A DNA stretch of 16,933 nt from Microbacteriaceae bacterium (GTDB taxonomy: Bacteria > Actinomycetota > Actinomycetes > Actinomycetales > Microbacteriaceae): contig JAHEAT010000087.1 in the NCBI GenBank assembly GCA_024642605.1, positions 1 to 16,933 of the forward strand. Reading direction: 5' to 3'. The translations under genes and the position numbers were made by a program. Within the stretch, counting starts at the first letter, position 1. Each line of letters opens with the position of its first letter. Of this stretch, positions 1 through 7,786 are shown in pieces. The notes under the pieces are model-generated. The model saw only the letters and a program-made list of their open reading frames with translations, did no database searches and had not been told where the DNA came from.

Positions 1-35
1 TTGTGCATTTTACAAGTTTAGGTTCTCATCTGCCG

Positions 36-41
36 TATTCT
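36..41 (+). promoter_or_regulatory. Candidate -10 element of the GH16 gene
   Basis: TATTCT fits the actinobacterial TAnnnT pattern and would place transcription start near base 48, giving a leader of about 55 nt. No convincing -35 is visible (CAAGTT at 13-18 is the best spaced). This is a weak prediction. Confidence 0.3.
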
Positions 42-102
42 GAAATAAGTTTCACAGTGTGCGCTGTGCTCGAAGTTCAGTGAATACGAAAGTTGGCACA
101 CC

Positions 103-1281
103 TTGACCGCAACCACCTCGATTCGCCGCCGAACCGCGCTGTTGGCGCTTTGCTCTCTATTGGTGGCACTCGTGCTTCAGCCAGCCGGCGCATCGTGGGG
201 CGCTGCCAGTTATCGCGTAACCTACTTGGCCAATGGCGGCTACGGAAGCATGAGTTCTCAGGTCGTAAGCGCTTCAGGGTCGAACCTAAAGAAAAATGCA
301 TTCAAAAAGACGGGCTTCCACTTCTCTGGCTGGGCTAAATCAAGCCAAGGCGCTGTGGCTTTTAGGGATTCAGCCCGTATCAAAGCAAGTTCATCTCTCA
401 AGTTGTATGCAAAGTGGTTGAAGAACTCCACACCGGTGGTAACTCCTATTGCGCCAGTCGTGACCGGACACACCGTGGGTTCGCTGCTTTGGTCCGACGA
501 ATTTACCGGGGCAGCCGGTTCGAATATTAACTCTGCGTTTTGGACTTCGCGCTACTGCGGTTTCGCTAACGACAATGGCGGTGGCACCTGCTACAACGGC
601 GAACAGCAGTGGTACTACCCAGGCGCGATCAAACTCGATGGTTCGGTTGACGGTAACGCTGTAATCACCACCAAGCACACAACCGTTGCACCAGCCGGGG
701 CAGTGTGCTTAAACGAGCCTTGCCAGTTCACCAGCGGGCGTTTCGACACTGAAGGTAAGGTTTCGTTCAAATACGGCTACATCGAAACCCGAATTCAAAT
801 GCCAGCTGGTGGCGAAAACTGGCCGGCATACTGGATGCTTGGTGACAGCATGCCTTCGGCCGGCTGGCCTTACTCGGGTGAAATCGATATCGCCGAACAG
901 GGCGGCCACCAGCCTTGGCGCAACTCTGCCGCGGTGCACTACTCAACTAACGACAATCCCGGTGAGTGCTGCGGCAACCACACCTATCAAGTTGGCGAGA
1001 AGGTCTCCAACGTCAACTACTCGACCGCTTTTCACACCTATGGTCTTGGCTGGTTGCCGGATCGCCTCGAGTTTTATGTCGATGGCGTTCGCTTCTTCAC
1101 TCTCAACCGTGCCGACATTGGCACTGGCCACTGGTCGTTCAACGACTACTTCTTTGTGATTCTCAATAATGCAACCGGCGGCTTCGGTGGCAACTGGGAT
1201 GGCTGGAGCGAAAGCCACATGACCATTGACTATGTGCGAGCTTGGGCTCTCGACGGCCAAGGTTTGGTTGTAAAGCACTAG
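103..1281 (+). CDS. Secreted GH16 family glycoside hydrolase (laminarinase-like) with InlB-type repeat
   Basis: Predicted extracellular endo-beta-glucanase of 392 residues. Residues 1-31 form a Sec signal peptide (RRR, then a Leu/Ala-rich core). Residues 37-105 match a Listeria-Bacteroides/InlB B-repeat, with a YxANGG opening and a YAKW ending. A short Pro/Val/Thr linker leads to the GH16 domain at about 125-385. The catalytic motif is EIDIAE, with probable nucleophile E260, helper D262 and acid/base E265; the WPAYWML and CGFAND segments also fit the family. Several Cys residues suggest disulfides. The start is TTG: the frame is open only back to a stop at 46-48, with no ATG or GTG in between, and GAAAG at 88-92 is a poor ribosome site. 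No sorting signal is seen, so the enzyme is probably released. The exact glucan substrate (beta-1,3, mixed-linkage or other GH16 target) is not determined. The next gene encodes a likely polysaccharide-binding partner. Confidence 0.88.
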   Translation: MTATTSIRRRTALLALCSLLVALVLQPAGASWGAASYRVTYLANGGYGSMSSQVVSASGSNLKKNAFKKTGFHFSGWAKSSQGAVAFRDSARIKASSSLKLYAKWLKNSTPVVTPIAPVVTGHTVGSLLWSDEFTGAAGSNINSAFWTSRYCGFANDNGGGTCYNGEQQWYYPGAIKLDGSVDGNAVITTKHTTVAPAGAVCLNEPCQFTSGRFDTEGKVSFKYGYIETRIQMPAGGENWPAYWMLGDSMPSAGWPYSGEIDIAEQGGHQPWRNSAAVHYSTNDNPGECCGNHTYQVGEKVSNVNYSTAFHTYGLGWLPDRLEFYVDGVRFFTLNRADIGTGHWSFNDYFFVILNNATGGFGGNWDGWSESHMTIDYVRAWALDGQGLVVKH

Positions 1282-1305
1282 CTTTTGGGTAAGCGCAAGA
1301 TTTTA

Positions 1306-1319
1306 GGGCTTAGTAGCCC
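1306..1319 (+). terminator. Short hairpin after the GH16 gene
   Basis: GGGCT and AGCCC are separated by a 4-nt loop, 24 nt after the stop codon. There is no T-run on either strand, so termination would be weak. It is the only candidate stem between the two secreted-protein genes. Confidence 0.25.
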
Positions 1320-1364
1320 GATAAAGCGATTACAACAAACTAATAACGAATGTCTAAAAATGCA

Positions 1365-1393
1365 TGAAACCGCTTCCAAAGAAACCGCTTTCA
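1365..1393 (+). promoter_or_regulatory. Two tandem LacI/cre-type operator candidates
   Basis: TGAAACCGCTTCCA at 1365-1378 and AGAAACCGCTTTCA at 1380-1393 share an identical 10-base core, GAAACCGCTT, and are 15 nt apart centre to centre. Both resemble the central-CG operators of LacI-family regulators (TGnAAnCGnTTnCA type). They lie 111-139 nt upstream of the jelly-roll protein start. A TTACAA at 1330-1335 with TAAAAA at 1355-1360 could be a promoter immediately upstream, though its spacer is long. A sugar-responsive repressor is the natural inference; no regulator gene is in the window. Confidence 0.5.
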
Positions 1394-1453
1394 GAGCAAA
1401 CTTTTCTTGGAACGTGTAAAAGCAATCCACGTGGTGAGTGTTCTTTCGGGTGT

Positions 1454-1473
1454 ACCCGAGTGAACCCGAGTCA
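1454..1473 (+). repeat. Tandem 10-nt direct repeat in the leader
   Basis: ACCCGAGTGA is followed directly by ACCCGAGTCA (9 of 10 identical), just upstream of the ribosome site of the next gene. CGGG at 1447-1450 can also pair with the first CCCG. It may be a leader structure or regulatory site; no known family was recognised. Confidence 0.4.
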
Positions 1474-1483
1474 TTCATTCAAA

Positions 1484-1495
1484 CCTTTCGAAAGG
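1484..1495 (+). promoter_or_regulatory. Perfect 12-nt palindrome containing the Shine-Dalgarno
   Basis: CCTTTCGAAAGG is fully self-complementary, and its right arm is the AAAGGA ribosome site (1491-1496), 7 nt before the ATG at 1504. Folded, it gives only a 4-bp stem with a TCGA loop. It fixes the start at 1504 rather than the upstream GTG at 1438. Confidence 0.5.
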
Positions 1496-1503
1496 AAACA
1501 AAG

Positions 1504-2343
1504 ATGTTCTCAAAGACATTGGCTAAGAAGACTCTCGCAGTCTCCGCTAGCCTCGCACTAGCATTCGGTGGAGCTCTAGCACTATCGGGTTCTGCATCGG
1601 CCTCAGGTTCTGCAGTCGCACTGACTTTCGGCGCCGGAGACAACTACGGAACCAGCGCAGACGTTGCTGCATTTGAAGGTGGCACCGGCTCAATCGACAC
1701 TGCTCCTGCAGCAGTAAACGGAATCGGCGGCGACGGACAGGCATTCAAGTTCGTCAAGACTGGTCAGCCATGGAGCGGTGCAAACATTATGCTCCCAAGC
1801 ATCGTAGACACTGTACTCTCCAACAAGATCACCGTCGACTTCTACAACGGCGGCAACACTGCTGAACCAGTGATGATGAAGGTTCAAGAAGGTACCTGGC
1901 CTAACGAGGGCGGATCTAGCAAGAAGGCTGTTGAAGCAGCTCCTGGTTGGAACCGTCTGACTTTCGACATGTCGACCGGAACCGGCTACAACGCATCTCA
2001 CGTGTACAAGGTTGCAGCAATCTTCCCGAACTTCTCGGCTGATGACGCTGGATACACTGGGCACGCTACTGGCGACCAGGGTTCTACTTACTACGTCGAC
2101 AACGTTCGTTTCAACGGCGGAGTAGCAATCTCTGGACCATCGAAAAAGGTTCTTCGCGTCTCTGTTGAAAACCCACTCGGTCAGCGTGCGACAGTAAAAA
2201 TTGCTGGCGTTCGCACCTGGAAATCATCTGGTGTATTCGGCGCTGATGCCTCGACCCTGAACTTCACGGTTCCATCGGGCACTTACAAGGTGACCGTTAC
2301 CGTTGGTTCAACCACCGTTATTAAGACTCAGGTAGTCAAGTAA
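1504..2343 (+). CDS. Secreted jelly-roll, carbohydrate-binding-like protein
   Basis: Predicted secreted protein of 279 residues. Residues 1-33 are a Sec signal peptide with a SASA-type cleavage region. Residues about 35-205 look like a single beta-sandwich of the kind used as carbohydrate-binding modules beside laminarinases. Visible signs are alternating beta strands, an ITVDFYN strand, the GWNRLTFDM strand and the closing YYVDNVRF. Residues about 206-279 form a second small, strand-rich domain ending in KTQVVK, with no Cys and no LPxTG signal. No catalytic motif is visible. ATG 1504 is chosen because of the AAAGGA site 7 nt upstream. It follows the GH16 gene on the same strand after 222 nt with its own operator-like sequences, and a strong hairpin ends the unit. 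The ligand is unknown; a beta-glucan is an inference from the neighbour. Assignment to a named CBM family would need a profile search. Confidence 0.7.
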   Translation: MFSKTLAKKTLAVSASLALAFGGALALSGSASASGSAVALTFGAGDNYGTSADVAAFEGGTGSIDTAPAAVNGIGGDGQAFKFVKTGQPWSGANIMLPSIVDTVLSNKITVDFYNGGNTAEPVMMKVQEGTWPNEGGSSKKAVEAAPGWNRLTFDMSTGTGYNASHVYKVAAIFPNFSADDAGYTGHATGDQGSTYYVDNVRFNGGVAISGPSKKVLRVSVENPLGQRATVKIAGVRTWKSSGVFGADASTLNFTVPSGTYKVTVTVGSTTVIKTQVVK

Positions 2344-2361
2344 CACCAGTTTCAAGTCAGC

Positions 2362-2389
2362 ATGGGCGGGGTCTTCGGACCCCGCCCAT
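2362..2389 (+). terminator. Strong intrinsic-type hairpin with cUUCGg tetraloop
   Basis: The 12-bp stem ATGGGCGGGGTC / GACCCCGCCCAT pairs perfectly around TTCG, closed by C-G, an exceptionally stable RNA tetraloop. It begins 18 nt after the stop codon at 2343. The downstream tract (TGCTTT) is only modestly T-rich. It separates the secreted-protein pair from rlmN. Confidence 0.8.
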
Positions 2390-2474
2390 TGCTTTAAGCG
2401 CGACATCCGAGTGCTTACCGCTACGGTGAATCTAGACTTATCGGGTACCCGACATTGGTGGGGCGAAAGTAGAC

Positions 2475-3662
2475 ATGACCGAACGCAAACAGATCAAGCC
2501 GGCAACCGAAGGCTGGACCCAGCAAAAAGATGAGCAGGGTCGCCCGTTGCTGCAGTTTGCCGAACCAAAGCGTAAGCAACCCCCGGTGCACCTAGCCGAC
2601 CTCTCTATAGAGGAGCGTTCAGCCAGGGTTAAAGAGTTGGGCATACCGGGCTTCAGAGCCAAGCAGTTATCGACTCACTACTTCAACCACTACACCTCCG
2701 ACCCGGTCGAGATGACCGACCTTCCGGCTGCCGGCCGCGAAGAGCTCGTGTCTTCTTTGCTGCCACCGCTTCTCACTGAAGTGCGCCGGCTGCAAACCGA
2801 CAAGGGCGACACCATTAAGTTCTTGTGGCGTTTGTTCGATGGTGCGCTCGTGGAGTCGGTGCTAATGCGCTACCCGGGGAGAATCACTCTTTGCGTTTCG
2901 TCGCAGGCAGGCTGCGGCATGAACTGCCCCTTCTGTGCCACGGGCCAAGCCGGGCTAACCCGCAACATGTCGGCCGCGGAAATCGTTGAACAGGTGGTTC
3001 GCGCCAACCGAGTGATTGCCGCGGGCGAACTTGGTGGCTACAAGGGCAAGCCCGGCGAAGGCCCAGAGCGCGTTGGCAACATTGTGTTCATGGGCATGGG
3101 CGAACCTCTGGCCAACTACAACCGACTCATGTCAGCGCTGCGCACCATGGTTGAACCCCAACCAAATGGCCTCGGTATGTCGGCCCGAAACATCACCGTC
3201 TCAACCGTCGGCCTGGTTCCTGCCATTGGCAAGCTCGCCGCCGAAAACCTTCCGGTTACCTTTGCGCTCTCATTGCATGCACCCGACGATCAACTTCGCG
3301 ATGAGCTAATTCCAGTGAACTCACGCTGGAAGGTCGACGAAACCTTAGATGCCGCGCGAGCATACTTTGAGGCCACCGGCCGCAGAGTTTCGATTGAGTA
3401 CGCGCTGATCAAAGACATGAACGACCACCCGTGGCGCGCCGACTTGCTCGCCAAAAAGCTCAACGATCGCGGCCGAGGCTGGGTGCACGTCAACCCGATT
3501 CCGCTAAATCCAACACCGGGTTCGATCTGGACGGCGTCGACGCCCGAGGTTACGCGTGAGTTTGTTTCGAGGCTCGAAGCAGCCGGAATTCCAACTACCC
3601 TTCGAGACACCAGAGGCAAAGAGATCGACGGAGCCTGCGGTCAACTAGCCGCGGCCGACTAG
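2475..3662 (+). CDS. rlmN: RlmN, dual-specificity 23S rRNA A2503 / tRNA A37 C2-methyltransferase
   Basis: Cytoplasmic radical-SAM enzyme of 395 residues that methylates carbon 2 of adenosine 2503 in 23S rRNA and, in known members, adenosine 37 of some tRNAs. The iron-sulfur cluster ligands are visible as CGMNCPFC (C147, C151, C154). The FMGMGEP motif is the usual glycine-rich SAM-binding segment, and C388 in the terminal GACGQL is the conserved methyl-carrying cysteine. The N-terminal helical domain contains the family's [10 protein letters not shown] segment. The ATG at 2475 follows a purine-rich GGGGCGAAAG stretch. TAGACT at 2433-2438 could serve as a -10, giving a short leader. It is a single-gene unit between the hairpin at 2362-2389 and a convergent minus-strand gene. 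All key residues are intact. Confidence 0.97.
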   Translation: MTERKQIKPATEGWTQQKDEQGRPLLQFAEPKRKQPPVHLADLSIEERSARVKELGIPGFRAKQLSTHYFNHYTSDPVEMTDLPAAGREELVSSLLPPLLTEVRRLQTDKGDTIKFLWRLFDGALVESVLMRYPGRITLCVSSQAGCGMNCPFCATGQAGLTRNMSAAEIVEQVVRANRVIAAGELGGYKGKPGEGPERVGNIVFMGMGEPLANYNRLMSALRTMVEPQPNGLGMSARNITVSTVGLVPAIGKLAAENLPVTFALSLHAPDDQLRDELIPVNSRWKVDETLDAARAYFEATGRRVSIEYALIKDMNDHPWRADLLAKKLNDRGRGWVHVNPIPLNPTPGSIWTASTPEVTREFVSRLEAAGIPTTLRDTRGKEIDGACGQLAAAD

Positions 3663-3714
3663 CAGAAGAGCTTTCTCAAACTCGCCTTCGAGCACCTACC
3701 CGGCTAAGCCGAAG

Positions 3715-4374
3715 CTACTTTCGTACGCGAGCTAAGCCGCGACGAATGGCGGTAAAACCAAACCCGAAGGCCACCATAGTTCCGGCGATCATAAGAATGT
3801 ACTGCAGCATTGCAGGCACACCTTCGCCGTTAGCGCCTGGGTTCAAGAACCAATAGGCCCACCAGTGGTCTGGGGCAAAAGCGCCACGCAGAATCGAGAA
3901 CGCCAACCAGCACAACGGGTAAACGATTACCCACCAAACCTTCTTCCAGGCATAGGTAGGTAGGCCGCCGGCAATCAACCATTCGACCGTGACGATGATT
4001 GGTGCCCAGGTGTGCAAAATCTCGTTGGGCAAAACCGGCCAGTGATAGCCAGCGTCGCGTGCGTCGCCCGCGCTATTGCGCAAAAGAACGTTGTAGAAAA
4101 TACCAACCACAACTTCATAACTAATCACCCAGAGGCGCAGAAGAGTTAGGCGGTGAGAATCTTGGGCATTGCGCAGGGCCGAAACACCGGCGAAAGCTAG
4201 AACGGTGCCCGAGATGAGGCCGGTTTGAATCGTGAAGTAGGTGAAGTACTCGAAAGGGCGAAACAGGTTGTGGGCGACTCGGTCGCTCACCTGATAAATG
4301 ATGCTAAAGAAAATGGCGGCTGATGTACCTAGACGCAGAATGGCCGACAGGTTTCTATTAATGCTTCTTTTCAC
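3715..4374 (-). CDS. Pr6Pr-family integral membrane protein
   Basis: A 219-residue polytopic membrane protein with about six helices (near residues 12-30, 44-66, 80-100, 120-140, 146-165 and 186-208) and a basic C-terminal tail. The FTYFTIQTG segment and the Trp/Pro-rich loop between helices 5 and 6 resemble the Pr6Pr family, whose biochemical function is not established. The start is GTG: AGGAG at 4381-4385 lies 6 nt upstream, so it is well supported. It lies 47 nt downstream of the P450 gene on the same strand and could be co-transcribed. Its 3' end faces rlmN with only 52 nt between them and no clear terminator hairpin. No catalytic or transport motif can be named. Confidence 0.75.
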   Translation of the reverse strand: MKRSINRNLSAILRLGTSAAIFFSIIYQVSDRVAHNLFRPFEYFTYFTIQTGLISGTVLAFAGVSALRNAQDSHRLTLLRLWVISYEVVVGIFYNVLLRNSAGDARDAGYHWPVLPNEILHTWAPIIVTVEWLIAGGLPTYAWKKVWWVIVYPLCWLAFSILRGAFAPDHWWAYWFLNPGANGEGVPAMLQYILMIAGTMVAFGFGFTAIRRGLARVRK

Positions 4375-4421
4375 GTTTGACTCCTATGTCAAAAAGTATT
4401 TTCCGCCCCTAAAAACCTGCG

Positions 4422-5606
4422 TTATTGGCAAGCATAGACCCGCTCGTAGCCGCGGAGCACGAAGGTTGGGCGTCTAATTGGCTCGCTTTCGAGGCGCAGA
4501 TTTGGAAAGCGCTCAAATAACACGGGCAATGAGGTTGACATCTCCATTCGGGCGAGCGGGGCGCCGATGCAAAAGTGGATGCCAGCGCCAAAACCAATGT
4601 GCGGGTTTGGGTCGCGTGTGAGGTCCATGTGGTCGGCATTCTCGAACACCGATGCATCCCGGTTAGCTGAACCTAGAAGTGACGCGATCTTCTGGCCGGC
4701 CTTTACCGTTACGCCACCAATCTCGGTGTCGGCGGTTGCCGTGCGCTCAAACAGGTGAAGCGGCGCATCGAAGCGCAAAAACTCGTCTACAGCAGTTTCG
4801 GCAATTTCACGGGAGCGAGTTCTTAGTAACTCGGCCTGGTCTTCGCGTTGCAGTGCGGCAACCAGCCCATTTCCAAATCCGTTGACGCTCGCTTCGTGCC
4901 CGGCATTTAGTAGAAGAACGCAGGTGGCAATCAACTCCTGAGCGTTTAGGCGCTCGCCTTCCTCTTCAACTTGCACCAGGTCGGTGATCAGGTCGGAACC
5001 AGGATGCACTCGCCGAACATCCATGAGCCCACGCACATATTCGGCAAACTCGTGCGATGCCAGTTTGGCGGCTTCGCGATCGGCGTCGGTTGGGGCAACT
5101 TCATACATCTTTACTATGGCTTGCGACCAAGGGCGCAGCAGGTGCTCGTCGCTTGCCGGAAACCCGAGCATCGCCGCGATTACCTTGACCGGAAGCGGCT
5201 CAGCAAAATCGGCGATTACATCGAACCGACCAACGGCATCGAGCTTGGTTTCACACTCGTCGGCTAACTCTTGAGCCAAGCGCTCAACCAGAGGTCGCAG
5301 GCTCTCGATCTTGCCTCGGTTGAAAGCCTTCGAAATCAGCGAGCGAAGCCGAGTGTGTTTTGGCGGTTCAGAATCGAGAATGCTATCGGCGTGAAGCCAG
5401 TTGAACTCCGACCACTCCGACTCGGGTTGTTTTGGGCTGAAGATGCGGCCCAGAGTTTTGGTGCGAAGTACCGCGTTTGCGTGGTCGTAGTTGGCGGCTA
5501 GGAATAAACCCAACTCGTCATGCCAAACGGGCCGCCCGGTAGCCCTAAGTTCAGCCAGCTGCGGGTATGGGTCGGCCAAAAAAGACGCGTCGTTGAAGTC
5601 AAGCAC
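4422..5606 (-). CDS. Cytochrome P450 monooxygenase
   Basis: A soluble bacterial-type P450 of 394 residues, the usual length for this class. The haem-binding loop is FGAGIHFCIG with axial ligand C346, the ExxR salt-bridge pair is E275/R278 (EFLR), and the HTRLR segment of the C-helix is present. The I-helix reads AGHEAS (A235-S240), so the residue after the acid is Ala rather than the usual Thr that assists oxygen activation. The start is GTG with no Shine-Dalgarno. A TAGGTT -10 sits exactly 6 nt upstream, which suggests a leaderless transcript. No ferredoxin or ferredoxin reductase gene is nearby, so electron partners must come from elsewhere. The substrate is unknown. The gene is divergent from pstC and followed by a membrane-protein gene. 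Confidence 0.93.
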   Translation of the reverse strand: MLDFNDASFLADPYPQLAELRATGRPVWHDELGLFLAANYDHANAVLRTKTLGRIFSPKQPESEWSEFNWLHADSILDSEPPKHTRLRSLISKAFNRGKIESLRPLVERLAQELADECETKLDAVGRFDVIADFAEPLPVKVIAAMLGFPASDEHLLRPWSQAIVKMYEVAPTDADREAAKLASHEFAEYVRGLMDVRRVHPGSDLITDLVQVEEEGERLNAQELIATCVLLLNAGHEASVNGFGNGLVAALQREDQAELLRTRSREIAETAVDEFLRFDAPLHLFERTATADTEIGGVTVKAGQKIASLLGSANRDASVFENADHMDLTRDPNPHIGFGAGIHFCIGAPLARMEMSTSLPVLFERFPNLRLESEPIRRPTFVLRGYERVYACQ

Positions 5607-5612
5607 GACACA

Positions 5613-5618
5613 AACCTA
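5613..5618 (-). promoter_or_regulatory. -10 element of a leaderless promoter for the P450 gene
   Basis: TAGGTT (TAnnnT) on the minus strand is separated by 6 nt from the GTG start at 5606, so transcription would begin on or next to the start codon. The absence of a ribosome site supports this. The same geometry recurs at two other genes in the window. Confidence 0.5.
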
Positions 5619-5648
5619 ACACCGCAGGGTGTGCCCTAAGAAAAGGCA

Positions 5649-5692
5649 ATTCACTTTGCGTTAACTTTGGCAATAGGCGTCATTAACCCCTT
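5649..5692 (+). promoter_or_regulatory. PHO-box-like repeats upstream of pstC
   Basis: Eleven-base units begin at 5649 (ATTCACTTTGC), 5660 (GTTAACTTTGG) and 5682 (ATTAACCCCTT), with the intervening slot at 5671 degenerate. This matches the 11-nt spacing and GTTCACC-like core of actinobacterial PhoP boxes. The units are imperfect, but the target gene is the expected one. The last unit ends 18 nt before the pstC start. Confidence 0.55.
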
Positions 5693-5710
5693 TTGGCGAG
5701 ACTTTCAAGC

Positions 5711-6694
5711 ATGAGTGTTGCCTCAGAATCGACCAAGCCGATACCAGCCAAGCGCAAGCTGGCTGCAAAGCCGCACCTAGTTCAAGACAAGATCTTCTTC
5801 GGTGTGGCTCGGTCTGCCGCCATTGGCGCTGCCAGCATCGTGGGTCTCATCTTGGTCTACCTGCTTTACATGTCTTGGGAAACCCTGGCACAGCAGGGCT
5901 TTGGCTTTCTATTCGGCAGCCAGTGGAGCGCTGCCGACCCCGAGAACTTGGTGTTCCAAATCGGCCCGATGCTTTGGGGTTCGTTGCTCATAGCGTTCAA
6001 CGGGGTTGTGTTAGCAATTCCAATGTCACTGGCTGCGGCCTACTTCATCGAGTTTTTGGCAAGCAAGCGAGTAGCTCAAATCGCTACCACCGTGGTCGAC
6101 TTGCTGGCTGCCATCCCTTCAATCGTTATTGGCTTGTGGGGTGTGGGAGTGTTTACCCCAGTCGCAGCAAACTGGGCCGCTCTTCTAAATAAATACCTAG
6201 GATTCCTGCCAATCTTTGGCTCATCGACCGGCTCATTCGTGGGTAGCCCATTTATTGCCGGCTGGATCGTTGCGGTAATGATTGTTCCTATCGTTACTTC
6301 GGTCACCCGAGAAATCTTCAGTCAGCTCGACAAAGATGTCATCAATGCAGCCACTGCTCTGGGTGCGAGCCGATCGTCTACTTTCATGCAGGTTATTCTG
6401 CCAACGTCTTCTGGCGGTGTAGTTGGTGGTGTGCTTCTCGGCCTAGGTCGTGCTCTCGGTGAAACGGTTGCCATCTTCTTTGTTTTGAACCTTTCATTCG
6501 AAATCAACTGGGTCGATGTCGTTGAAAGTCGAGGCGGCTCAATCGCTTCGATGATTGTTGCCTACTTCGGTGCCGCATCGCCAGTCGAAGTAAAAGCGCT
6601 TATGGCCGCTGGTCTCGTACTGTTTGTAATCACATTGCTCATCAACTGGCTGGCCGCCGTGATTGTTGCAAAAGCACAGCCGTGGAGGAAGTAA
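5711..6694 (+). CDS. pstC: PstC, phosphate ABC transporter permease
   Basis: Inner-membrane permease of 327 residues, one half of the phosphate channel with PstA. A short basic cytoplasmic N-terminus (PAKRKLAAKP) precedes about six helices. The permease EAA-type loop AATALGAS (from residue 213) docks PstB, and LGRALGETVA is the matching conserved segment of the next helix. ATG 5711 is preferred to the in-frame TTG at 5693: a GGCGAG purine stretch lies 9 nt upstream of the ATG, whereas the TTG has nothing. pstA begins on the next base after the stop codon. PHO-box-like repeats lie immediately upstream, so low-phosphate induction is likely. Confidence 0.93.
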   Translation: MSVASESTKPIPAKRKLAAKPHLVQDKIFFGVARSAAIGAASIVGLILVYLLYMSWETLAQQGFGFLFGSQWSAADPENLVFQIGPMLWGSLLIAFNGVVLAIPMSLAAAYFIEFLASKRVAQIATTVVDLLAAIPSIVIGLWGVGVFTPVAANWAALLNKYLGFLPIFGSSTGSFVGSPFIAGWIVAVMIVPIVTSVTREIFSQLDKDVINAATALGASRSSTFMQVILPTSSGGVVGGVLLGLGRALGETVAIFFVLNLSFEINWVDVVESRGGSIASMIVAYFGAASPVEVKALMAAGLVLFVITLLINWLAAVIVAKAQPWRK

Positions 6695-7786
6695 ATGAGC
6701 GAAGACACTCGCGAAACCCTGGCAAAGCCTCGCCCGGCTACTAGCCCTTGGCAAGTAAAGAACCCACAGCGCACCCGTCGTGTTGTTCTTGCTTCGGTGT
6801 TGCCCGCGATCTTGGCATTCTCGATCGGGCAATTATTCACCATCGCTAGCGAGATCACCCTGTTGTTCATTTTCTTGCCCATTCAAATCATTTTTGCCGG
6901 ATACGCGGGCTGGAAAACCTACGGCAAAAAAGGAATCGCTGACGCAGTTCTCGTTATTTTCACCATCTTCTTTAGTGCCCTTGTGGGAGTGCTCCTGCTC
7001 TCCGTTCTGTTTTCGGTGATCAGTGAAGGTTCAAAGGCGATGAGCCCGCAGTTCCTTTTTCAGAACAACGTGTACATTAATGAGTCAACCTCTCTTGAAT
7101 ACGGCGGAGTTGGGCATGCCATTCTCGGAACGCTGATTATCGTTGGGCTCACCACTGCAGTTACCGTCCCACTGGGCATCGCCCTTGCTGTCTATCTAAC
7201 CGAAACTCCAAGTAAGGCACGCGGTTCTGTGCGCACCTTGGTGCAGGCAATGTCGGGCTTGCCCTCTGTTGTAGCCGGGCTTTTCGTGTATGCCGCGTTG
7301 GTCACCTCAGGGGTGGCTAAGTATGCGGGCTGGTTAGGGTCGCTCGCACTCATTCCACTGATGCTCCCAACTGTTACACGCGTTGCCGAGGAGGGGTTGA
7401 GGTTGGTTCCGGTAGAACTGAGAAATGGAGCGTTAGCGCTTGGCGCTCCCTCGTATCGTGCATTTTTTCAGGTCACGCTGCCGGCAGCTAAATCTGGAAT
7501 CATCACTGCATTTCTTCTGGGTATCGCCCGTATCATCGGTGAAACTGCGCCTCTACTTCTCACCGTGAACTATTCGAATGGAACAGTTCTAAACCCGCTT
7601 GACGCCATGGCGTCGCTTCCGACTTACATTTATCAGAACCTGCAAGCATCCAACGACACCAGCTTGCAACGTGCCTGGGGGGCGGCGCTGATGATGCTTA
7701 TTTTGGTCGGAATTATTTTTACGGCCGCGCGTATGGCCACCAGAAGCAAGAAACCATCAAGAAAAAAGGTTGAAAAGAATGTCTGA
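6695..7786 (+). CDS. pstA: PstA, phosphate ABC transporter permease with extended N-terminus
   Basis: Second permease of the phosphate importer, 363 residues, longer than the roughly 280-300 typical of the family. The extra length is at the N-terminus: after a charged 30-residue tail, two hydrophobic segments (about 31-50 and 52-72) precede the first standard helix at about 85-110. The binding-protein-dependent permease core follows. Its EAA-type loop includes ALGAPSYR (L249, G250, A251), and [13 protein letters not shown] follows. A GGAGGA site at 6684-6689 lies 5 nt before the ATG. The 3' end overlaps pstB by 8 nt, which implies translational coupling. Confidence 0.93.
   Translation: MSEDTRETLAKPRPATSPWQVKNPQRTRRVVLASVLPAILAFSIGQLFTIASEITLLFIFLPIQIIFAGYAGWKTYGKKGIADAVLVIFTIFFSALVGVLLLSVLFSVISEGSKAMSPQFLFQNNVYINESTSLEYGGVGHAILGTLIIVGLTTAVTVPLGIALAVYLTETPSKARGSVRTLVQAMSGLPSVVAGLFVYAALVTSGVAKYAGWLGSLALIPLMLPTVTRVAEEGLRLVPVELRNGALALGAPSYRAFFQVTLPAAKSGIITAFLLGIARIIGETAPLLLTVNYSNGTVLNPLDAMASLPTYIYQNLQASNDTSLQRAWGAALMMLILVGIIFTAARMATRSKKPSRKKVEKNV

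Noticed and set aside
53..68. CACAG/CTGTG inverted repeat before the GH16 gene
   Set aside because: A 5-bp repeat with a 6-nt gap and no matching copy near the second secreted-protein gene; not supportable as an operator.
1438..1503. Upstream GTG start for the jelly-roll protein
   Set aside because: It would add 22 residues before a normal signal peptide, whereas ATG 1504 has a well-spaced AAAGGA site.
3663..3714. Possible bidirectional terminator between rlmN and the membrane-protein gene
   Set aside because: Only 4-5 bp stems (such as CGGCT/AGCCG with almost no loop) and no T-run were found.
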